Assembly: GCA_027600665.1 (NCBI GenBank)
Contig: JADGJL010000566.1
Span: 1 to 17,960 of the forward strand
Source of the DNA: Irineochytrium annulatum
Lineage: Eukaryota > Chytridiomycota > Chytridiomycetes > Chytridiales > Chytridiaceae
DNA length: 17,960 nt
Direction: 5' to 3'
Shown: piece after piece, positions 11,201 to 17,960 of the stretch
How the letters are laid out: the number at the start of each line of letters is the position of its first letter
Position numbering within the stretch: position 1 is the stretch's first letter
Translations under genes and position numbers: made by a program
Notes under the pieces: model-generated
Told to the model about the DNA's origin: nothing
The model's database searches: none
What the model saw: only the letters and a program-made list of their open reading frames with translations

Positions 11201-11902
11201 CGTGGGGAAGCTTCCAGCCGTTGACGGTGTTTGGGTGGGATAAGCGCGTAGAGCCACTTGAGGAAAAGGTCACCGCCGTCGTTGGATGTTTGCATTCCCC
11301 AGGCTGACACATTTTTCAAGTTATCACCACAGGACCTTAAGATGGGCTCGCCAACGCACTCTCCACAGAAGTCGGCTTTTTCACCTACGAAAGGGGCTAA
11401 TGCAAATCACCCCTATCATCACGACGACGTCGATGCAGGACAATACGAATACGATAATTCCGACGCCGGCCAATACGCGTACGCCCCACCCGAGTATCAC
11501 CGGCCCTACGACCATTACCGCCCCGCCAGTGCCACACGGATAGAAACCCGCCGCAGCTCTCACGACCGGGATCGAACCCTGACCTCAAACGCCCCCGCCG
11601 ACAATTCAAGCACCTTTAACGACAGCGGGACGGAGCAACGGCGGTCGTCTTACACGCGTCGGCGGCCCTCCGTCAGTTTGAACTCTCACAATGAAAGCGG
11701 GCAAGATATTAACGCCGCCCGGCGATCGTCATACATGCGGCGGCGGCCATCGAACGCGGACCCATTCGATGACAGGTACAAGGTCGAGACCGCGACGGCG
11801 GCGGCGGCCGAGCCCCCGAATCGGCGGAGACCGAGCCGTGGGATGCTGCATAGCTATGTTGGAGAGGGGAAGGAGGTTGCGATTGATGATGGGGCGCGAT
11901 GA
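8244..11902 (+). CDS. AHI1: AHI1/jouberin homologue (ciliary transition-zone WD40 protein)
   Basis: Jouberin works at the ciliary transition zone/basal body in ciliogenesis. Exons: 8244-9141, 9186-9289, 9335-9471, 9525-9719, 9771-9873, 9916-9987, 10041-10117, 10171-10341, 10395-10788, 10834-11247, 11303-11902; 1054 residues. Residues 21-173 are a 23-residue tandem repeat, followed by Lys-rich stretches (KAKKKKSKKK, KKTKKKKKQ). A C2-like region follows (LNPLVKIHFIDTATGLYV, NWDENIVVN, LFFEILDFESG, WNRIAWAFL, YPSTLHVEIKAR). WD40 repeats begin near residue 504 (RVPGETCKIPNKLVFALDSG, LPGHRDIIYELSW, SASSDGSVRIW, YVYSVAMHPLF, GAYDGNVRIW, NAVAFDNEGTRMYSGDGEG, IRVHPTGRKIL, FSACGTYVYGA, SIAYHPKDDLVAFVAWG). 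Order and wording match animal AHI1 between its coiled-coil N-terminus and SH3. No SH3 is visible; the tail is Tyr/His-rich with RRSSY..RRRPS repeats. The last intron may be 11248-11302 (55 nt) or 11269-11302 (34 nt), both phase 0. Confidence 0.92.
8304..8762 (+). repeat. 69-bp coding tandem repeat (about 6.6 copies) in AHI1 exon 1
   Basis: Seven consecutive units of 23 residues (69 bp), with the last one short. The consensus is about DADRNSxRSMQSRGRxSELRG plus two acidic/variable residues. Unit starts fall at 8304, 8373, 8442, 8511, 8580, 8649 and 8718. The core DADRNS and SMQSRGR parts are best conserved; units 1 and 5 have drifted most. Because the period is a multiple of three, an antisense frame (8324-8767) also stays open and shows the same periodicity, but it is not a gene. 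The encoded segment is highly charged (Asp/Arg/Ser) and probably disordered. Confidence 0.93.
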
Positions 11903-11920
11903 GGGAGCGAAAAATGGGCA

Positions 11921-11926
11921 TTTATT
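11921..11926 (-). terminator. Candidate AATAAA polyadenylation signal for BUD32
   Basis: The - strand hexamer AATAAA (TTTATT on +) lies 84 nt beyond the BUD32 stop and 19 nt past the convergent jouberin stop. Position and sequence fit a poly(A) signal, but a single hexamer is weak evidence. Confidence 0.35.
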
Positions 11927-12009
11927 GAATCAAGCAGAGGATATGTGGGAGAGTGTACGTGCGGCGGGCGCAAGTACCGAGGCGGCTTTGAGACGAGTAG
12001 TTGCTGTTC

Positions 12010-12871
<862 letters not shown>

Positions 12872-13014
12872 TCACAAGCCGCAAACTCTTGGGCTTGTGA
12901 ATTGTTTCAATTCCAATTGCAGGAAAAAAATTGGAAGACACGAGAACAGCAGCAAAATATGATTATAAAATAAAAATATGTGCAATAATTCCTTTCTAAA
13001 ATGACCAGCTAATG

Positions 13015-13469
13015 CTATTGGGATGGCAGAGTCTGCGCAATTGCCTGCAGCAGCGCTTCCAACTGTTCCTCCGTAAACCTCCCCGCGTCTGCTTCCTCAA
13101 TAAGAAGGTGAAGCTCCACCGCCATCGTCGGCCTCGAGTTTAGAATCATGAGCTTCTCAATCTTCGTCAACCCAAAGGGCTCCATCGCAGCCATGAACTT
13201 CGGAATCTGATCCTTCGACTGACTGGCAGCGGCGCTACCTTGAGTTTCCAAATGACTTGTAACCTGATGTCGGGCGAGATAATAAGCATTTTATTCACTT
13301 GTGCGAATGCAAATCTACGATGCAAGACCTCCTTCTTGATGGTCAGGTACTCCTCAAACTCCGGCGCCGTCTTCCCGGCGTCGTCGATCCCCTTCAGAAA
13401 GTCGAGCACCTCGTAGTTCGACAGGAGCTTCGGATCCGGTACTTTGCTCTTGCTCATATGCGTGTTCAT
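13015..13469 (-). CDS. RPC9: RNA polymerase III subunit RPC9 (CRCP/Rpc17)
   Basis: RPC9 pairs with RPC8 to form the Pol III stalk used in initiation of tRNA and 5S transcription. Exons 13469-13299 and 13263-13015 give 139 residues from the first ATG, the usual family size. The signature is LLSNYEVLDFLKG near the N-terminus and, in the C-terminal HRDC-like half, FGLTKIEKLMILNSRPTMAV, LHLLIEEADAGRFTEEQLEA and LLQAIAQTLP. The intron is only 35 nt (13264-13298, GTGAAT...CAG). A less likely GTCTTG donor upstream would make it 68 nt and drop 11 residues. The first ATG (13469-13467) overlaps the stop of the upstream gene as ATGA; a second in-frame ATG at 13457 would avoid the overlap and leave 135 residues. 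No AATAAA is seen between its stop and BUD32. Confidence 0.9.
13264..13298 (-). other. 35-nt intron in RPC9
   Basis: Required to join the two conserved halves of RPC9 (phase 0, GTGAAT donor, ATCAG acceptor). Thirty-five nucleotides is at the low end for a spliceosomal intron. The alternative donor noted under RPC9 is poorer. Confidence 0.65.
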
Positions 13470-13973
13470 TGCTGCTGGTGGAAGGGTTGCTGGTGGTGGT
13501 AGGCCTGCTGCTGATGGAATTGCTGCTGTTGGAACGATGGCTGCTGCTGGAACGACCCGATCACGAAGCCTGGCGGTGGTTGGAAGTGCTGGGGGACGGG
13601 CAGCTGGATGTGGTCGATGTCAGGCAGCCAGCGCACTGGCACTGACAACTTTTTCCCAGCGTCGCTAGCGATCAGCGACGCATACCGTGCCGCGAGCACC
13701 TCGGCGCGGGATCGCTGGTCCGGGTTGTCCGGGAACTCGACCTCCTCGTCGACGTCAAGCTCAACCTGGGACGGCGTCTGGTGCTGCCAGAGGTGAAAGG
13801 CGAGCATGGTTTCGACGACATCTCGAGGCGTTTGGAACGGCCTGAGGGAGGCATTCAGGATCTTGGTGAGCTCGTTGGCGATAAGCCTGTTGCTGCCCTG
13901 TCAGCTTCGCATGCATCGCGTAAGTACTTGCTTACTTGTCCCCATCGCTCAGCTGGATCACCGGTGTTGTCAT
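13466..13973 (-). CDS. Small GLTSCR1/BICRA-domain-like protein with Gln/His-rich tail
   Basis: Exons 13973-13936 and 13892-13466 (43-nt intron, GTAAGC...GGCAG) give a 154-residue protein. Its core (NELTKILNASLRPFQTPRDV, VVETMLAFHLWQHQTPSQVE, then an acidic stretch, then RAEVLAARYASLIASDAG) resembles the GLTSCR1/BICRA domain, whose hallmark is a PF.S..DA..RLLPYH segment followed by an acidic patch and a helical R..m..KY..L segment. In animals this domain marks the GBAF/ncBAF type of SWI/SNF complex. The C-terminus is dominated by Gln and His (runs of QQQ and HQQQ). It is short compared with animal BICRA proteins. The assignment rests on a remembered motif and is moderate. Context: 15 bp after the COX10 stop, and its TGA overlaps the first ATG of RPC9. 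The frame itself, with a good intron and ATG, is convincing. Confidence 0.7.
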
Positions 13974-13988
13974 AATTCGAGTTTACTT

Positions 13989-15303
13989 TCACGTTATTTT
14001 TTGTTGTACTTTCGCTTGCTCCTTCTGCTTATGGAACATCAGTAACCCCAGAAGCACAGGCAGGTGAATAAGGCTAATAAAGAACAGCTCCCGCGCCGTC
14101 TTATCGCTCGGCATCCAGAAAAACTTCCAGGCACCGTATGCGAACACCGTGTTCAGCACCGACGAGCTGACAGCAAACCACCAGGTCGTCATCCCAATGT
14201 ACGGAGCCGCCAGCGATATCGGGAAAAGCAAGAGCGCGTGCCTCAACGAAACGCGGGCGTTTAATGCAGGGTCTACCACGGACATCATCCTATATCCCGC
14301 CTTCGCGTAGTCCGCCTGGAGGCTCCAGCTGAGCGAGTTGAAATGCGGGAACTGCCACGAAAAAAGGATCCCGCCCAGAATCCACGCGCCGATGTCCAAC
14401 CCACCGGTGCTTGCCGCCCACCCCATCATCGGCGGGATGGCTCCAACCACCGCCTTATTCCCAAACCACATTTAGATTCAAATTAAACAACGGTAATGCT
14501 CACCCCAACCCAGGTATTCGCGATTGACAGACGCTTTAGGGGTGTGTAACACGCCGTGTATAAAAGCACGTTCGCTGCGCCAAGCATCGCAACTGTCGGA
14601 TTAACGAGCGTCCAAAGCATAGTGGTCCCACTAACGGCGGAGACGACTCCAAATCCGAAAGCGTGCAAAGGACTACATCCACCGTCAACAAACATGCAGA
14701 CAAACGACGTCCTGACCTGATGGCATGCCTAACCAACGGCCTATTCTTCGTCCTCTTCATTTGCGCATCATAAGGCGCCTCCATCCACTGATTGATGGAG
14801 TTCGCCGCCGCCACGCACAGGCCCGTCCCGACGGTCGTCCACAGGAGCGCGACAAGGTTCCCTTGGCCGGGCGCCACAGCGAACCCTGCCATGGTCGTCA
14901 GAACGACCAGGGCGGCCAAACGGGCCTTGGACAGGTCGCGGTACACGTCGAGGGAGAAGGCGGGGGCTTTACTCCACCGCATCGCGCGGGACAGAGCTGG
15001 TTTGTCGGTCGGATCGGCATCTGGCGCGGAGAGTTGCGGTGGTGGAGGAGTGGGGATATCGGCTGACGATGAACGGGCGGCGGGAGGCTTCGGGGCTTCA
15101 GAGGTCGAAAAGAATGATGTCGCGGGACGTTTGCCAGCGATTGACAGCGATCGCGCGGGAGTAAGCCCCGATGGGGCTCTGAGCGGCGTTGGTAACCTGA
15201 AGAAAAGTCTGACGGGCACCGCGAAGACCACGCTGGACTGCGGCGCCAACCGGCCGGCAAGCGGCTGTCTGGCGACCAGGCGCCAACAGCATCGTGTGGT
15301 CAT
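13989..15303 (-). CDS. COX10: Mitochondrial heme O synthase (protoheme IX farnesyltransferase)
   Basis: COX10 farnesylates heme B to heme O in the inner mitochondrial membrane, the first step toward heme A of cytochrome oxidase. Exons 15303-14717, 14672-14504 and 14453-13989 (introns 44 and 50 nt) give 406 residues. I start at the ATG at 15303; five upstream codons begin with TTG. The first 80 or so residues are rich in Arg, Ser and Ala without acidic residues, as in a mitochondrial presequence. The prenyl-diphosphate motif is at 171-184 (NQWMEAPYDAQMKRT), followed by KNRPLVRHAISPLHAFGF. After that come LLYTACYTPLKRLSIANTWV, GAIPPMMGWAAS, ILFSWQFPHFNSLSW and DYAKAGYRMMSVVD, the second polar motif region. 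Multiple hydrophobic segments fit the UbiA fold. It is divergent from TFB1 (106 bp), and its stop lies 15 bp before the next gene's ATG on the same strand. Confidence 0.95.
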
Positions 15304-15409
15304 TATTGCTCTTGACAATCTCGCTCGCGCTCCAGCTCTTGTGTACAGCTAACCAACGGAGTTCCGGCCGTTGAATGGATCACGGCACCTGTGACTGAGC
15401 GCCGAGGTG
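15304..15409. promoter_or_regulatory. 106-bp divergent promoter region COX10/TFB1, with a uORF
   Basis: The starts of COX10 (-) and TFB1 (+) are 106 bp apart, so promoter elements must be shared. On the + strand it contains a short upstream reading frame, ATG at 15375 to TGA at 15398 (seven codons plus stop), ending 11 nt before the TFB1 ATG. No clear TATA box is visible. Confidence 0.55.
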
Positions 15410-17522
15410 ATGCTTGTCGTGTATAAGAAGGTCGATGGCGACCTCACGATCACGACGTCCGCGCTAAGATGGACCGCGAACCAGAAAGGCGCCGCGCCGG
15501 ATGTCGTTATACCGTTGTCCACCATAAAAAGTAAATACATTATCCTTCTCATTGCAAAGATTACGTTCGCGTTGTATTGAACGTGTCTCGCGGCCCCTCA
15601 GCGCAGCTGGCGAACAAGTCGGCCAAGGTGATTCTGAAGGTGGTTCAGAACGCTCACGGGAACAACCCGGAAACGGACCACAGCTTCACGTTCGTGTCAA
15701 AGACGTCGGCGTCGGCCGACAGGGAGAGGGTGAAAGAGGCCTTGGCTGTTGCCGTTGCGAGAAACAGGCAGGCCGCGGACAACGGTGGCGCGGGGTCTCC
15801 GGCGATTCGAGGCGGGCCGCAGGCGGCCAATGATCCAGAGATGAGGTTGCGGCAGTCGCTGTTGTCGAAGAATAAGGAGCTGTCGGCGCTATACAAAGAG
15901 CTGGTGGCTACAAATGTGGTCTCGGAAGAGGACTTTTGGGAGACGCGGAAGGTATTGCTCTTGCCGTTCAGGCACACTGTGCTTACTTTGCTTAGCATCT
16001 GCTGGAGAGTCAAAGCCTTCAAAGCAGCCAGAAGAAAGGAACTCCAAACTCAATGCTGGCGCAAGTGAAGCCTGAAGCAAGCGAAGGAAGCGACCTGAAG
16101 TACACGCTGACCCAGGACATTATCGACAGTATCTTCATTCAGTTCCCTTCAGGTACGTTCTTGCAAAGAGTGGCTTTAAAAAACCTTGTTGTAGTACATC
16201 GCGCATATCAAGAGAATGTACCGGGCAAGGTACCGGCTTAGCTTACATGTCATTATTAGCCTCCAACACTTTTCCAGGTGTCTATGAAGGATTTCTGGAC
16301 CAAATACTTTTCCTCGAAGTATTTTCATAAACCACGGCAGCCGAATCAAGCAATTGAAGTCGACGAACTCTTCCGCAAATACGTTGAGGACGATGACGAT
16401 GGTAGGCAAGCCAACACGGTGGCCGGTTCATCGACTGCTTTATAGATTTTAGTCCGATCCCAAAGAAGCTTCGCGCCAATCCGACCAATCAGCTCGTCGA
16501 TCTCAGCTCAACATCACAGGACAACATCGGCTTCGTACGTGTTTATTGCCTTGGTATACCTTTGGAAGGATGACTGACACTTTTCAACCTGCAGGAGTAT
16601 GGAAATCGACCGGACCAGACGATGCGAGCAGGAGGCGAGAAGCAGGCCCTGCCACTTATCCGAAGCTACAATCGCCACTCGACGGTTGTCCTAAGAGCCA
16701 CACAGTGAGTTCTATGTTAACTTTTGTATATTTAATCTATTCCTACAGAAATGATAACAGCCTGACCGCGGAAAACTACCAGGAAGAAACCCGTCTTGAG
16801 GACCTGGAATTAGCCAAGGCGCAAGAACAAACTGTCGTCAACATCAAAAACCCGGCCTGGTACTACGAGGCCCAGAAGGATAAATCCGCAAATGTCGTTT
16901 TGGGGCCGGCCGAGAAGGTAGAAGTCGTCTGCCCCATACCGCTCTGATTAAGCTTTTAGGAAGCCCTATGTAAGGAGTTTGCGCTCACGCTGACATCTTG
17001 GGACCCGAAACTACCAAATGTAAGTTACCGTCGAGTGAGCGTATGTACTAATGAATGATAGGTGAACATTGACAAAGCGGAGGCGGACGCCGTAATTCGG
17101 AAGCTGGGGAAGTTAGGCGCAAAGCGGAAACGGGCAGGTACGTGCATGTACACTTTGGCGCCTTGCCTCTAATGTCTCCTAACTTTTTATCGTGTGTATC
17201 AGGCAAACAGCCCGCCGCCGTGGCCTTGAGTATCCATCAAGCACATGCGGCGAGTTGCGAGCACCTTCGGCACTACTGGACCCTGAAGCAAACGAGGAAC
17301 GCGGACGCGGAGAAGGTTAGGAAAAACCTAGAGAGCGTGCAGAAGTGCAAGGAATGGGTTGGGAAGGTAATTGCGGACGCTGTCGGCAACGAAAGGGACT
17401 TTACGAAAGCCGTGAGTGTTTTGGTTGACAGATGTTGATCTGACTTGATATTTTGCCACGTGCAGTTCCTCCAGAACATCTACGATGCGTTGACACGCGC
17501 GACGCGAATTGGAGCGAGGTGA
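15410..17522 (+). CDS. TFB1: TFIIH core subunit Tfb1/p62 (GTF2H1)
   Basis: p62/Tfb1 is a core TFIIH subunit for Pol II initiation and nucleotide-excision repair. It contacts TFIIE, XPC/Rad4 and activators through its PH-like N-terminus. Exons: 15410-15530, 15560-15951, 15996-16152, 16195-16229, 16278-16401, 16446-16534, 16595-16704, 16749-16917, 16960-17019, 17062-17137, 17203-17411, 17466-17522; 532 residues (human about 548). Visible in order: PH-like domain (LVVYKKVDGDLTITTSALRW, VIPLSTIKNYVRVVLN, FTFVSKTSAS), first BSD-type motif (LYKELVATNVVSEEDFWETR), LKYTLTQDIIDSIFIQFPSG, AYQENVPGKVSMKDFWTKYF (second BSD) with SSKYFHKP, IRSYNRHSTVVLRA, then AAVALSIHQAHAASCEHLRH and a helical C-terminus. 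An in-frame TGA at 15392 lies upstream, which fixes the start. The first intron, 29 nt, is exceptionally short; the others are 42-65 nt. Exon 4 is only 35 nt. Confidence 0.94.
15531..15559 (+). other. 29-nt intron in TFB1
   Basis: The sequence from GTAAAT to CAAAG must be removed to keep frame: reading through reaches a stop within about 18 codons. Splicing gives STIK-N-YVRVVLN, a good PH-domain continuation. No other GT upstream in this exon has the required phase 1 together with this acceptor. Confidence 0.75.
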
Positions 17523-17819
17523 AGAGTTGGCACTGAACGTGAATCTTGCGCAATGTCCCGCGGACACAGGACGACATGGCCGCGTTGCCACCGCGCTGCG
17601 CACGCGAAGAGGCAATGTAGGCGCGCGCCTGCGTTATATTTAATAAAAGTGAAGTTACTGCTTGCAATCTGCTGTAATCTGATCTTTAGGTGCCTGGCGC
17701 CCACGATGGAAAGCGCGTAGCTGGTCACGCGACATTGGGAGTGCGTTTGATAGTGAAAGCCCAACCTCGAAAAAGTCCAGCCCAACATCTTTGAATCGAA
17801 GCCCGCTGGTCCCTCCTCG
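17523..17819. other. 3' flank of TFB1, no gene recognised
   Basis: Non-coding 3' region. Short open frames exist on the - strand but none has a recognisable product, and they lack intron or motif support. A sense AATAAA occurs inside it. I looked for tRNA-like arms (a TTCGATTC-like string is visible on the - strand) and found no consistent cloverleaf. Confidence 0.5.
17642..17647 (+). terminator. Candidate AATAAA polyadenylation signal for TFB1
   Basis: Canonical AATAAA in an AT-rich patch, 120 nt after the TFB1 stop. Confidence 0.5.
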
Positions 17820-17960
17820 CACGAGGGGCGGGGGGGGCCCCCCGCCGCCCCGGCCGCCCGCCCCCCCCCCCCCCGCCCCGCCTACCCCCGCACTCCCCCG
17901 CGCATCCCCCCCCCCCGGCCTCGGGGGGGGGCCGGCGGGCCCGCTGGGACGCCGTATCGC
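17820..17960. repeat. G/C homopolymer low-complexity end, probable assembly artefact
   Basis: The last 140 or so bases switch abruptly from mixed composition to runs of G and C, including about 15 Cs in a row and several runs of 7-9 Gs or Cs. No coding or structural feature is apparent. The abrupt change, at the very end of the sequence given, resembles low-quality basecalls at a contig end more than genuine genomic sequence. Confidence 0.65.

Noticed and set aside
15304..15318. Five extra N-terminal codons for COX10 starting with TTG
   Set aside because: An ATG follows immediately at 15303 and leaves a normal mitochondrial presequence; a TTG start is not needed.
17480..17788. 102-codon open frame on - beyond TFB1
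   Set aside because: It overlaps the last TFB1 exon and the poly(A) region, has several overlapping rivals and no motif.
17690..17815. tRNA-like string (TTCGATTC) on -
   Set aside because: I could not pair an acceptor stem, D arm or anticodon arm around it.

Overview
The window is nuclear DNA from an intron-rich eukaryote, most likely a zoosporic (flagellated, chytrid-like) fungus. It carries fungal-type housekeeping genes: a PMT2-class protein O-mannosyltransferase, TFIIH Tfb1/p62, RPAP1 and COX10. It also carries a clear homologue of the ciliary transition-zone protein AHI1/jouberin, which is expected only in lineages that keep a cilium or flagellum. I rebuilt about 48 GT-AG introns by hand. 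Nearly all are 40-65 nt, many with a CTAAC/CTAAT-like branch point. No bacterial, viral, CRISPR or transposon feature is visible.

Layout, left to right: (1) a WDR5/Swd3-like WD40 protein on + (1-1496), possibly cut by the left edge; (2) a convergent 3' gap; (3) a PMT2/POMT2-type O-mannosyltransferase on - (1882-4790, 13 exons); (4) a 1077-residue RPAP1 homologue on - (4954-8187) with no introns; (5) head to head with it across 56 bp, an 11-exon AHI1/jouberin homologue on + (8244-11902) that contains a 69-bp coding tandem repeat; (6) a block of four - strand genes, in transcription order COX10 (15303-13989), a GLTSCR1/BICRA-like small protein (13973-13466), the Pol III subunit RPC9 (13469-13015) and the KEOPS kinase BUD32 (about 12871-12010); (7) head to head with COX10, the 12-exon TFIIH subunit TFB1/p62 on + (15410-17522); (8) a gene-free right end that degenerates into G and C homopolymers and looks like a contig end.

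The least ordinary part is the COX10 / BICRA-like / RPC9 / BUD32 block. COX10 and the next gene are 15 bp apart. The next pair overlaps by 4 bp (ATGA, stop over start). BUD32 has no ATG anywhere in its 5' region. This looks operon-like and suggests polycistronic or read-through transcription with reinitiation or non-AUG starts. Transcript data could test it. Other points of interest are a 29-nt intron in TFB1, 16-nt and 22-nt microexons, the intronless RPAP1 among intron-dense neighbours, and the repeat-bearing jouberin with a tail of basic RRxS-type motifs. Several genes act in transcription (WDR5, RPAP1, RPC9, TFB1, BICRA-like); I treat that grouping as probably coincidental.

Exon boundaries and gene names come from reading the sequence and from remembered family motifs. 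No database search was run.
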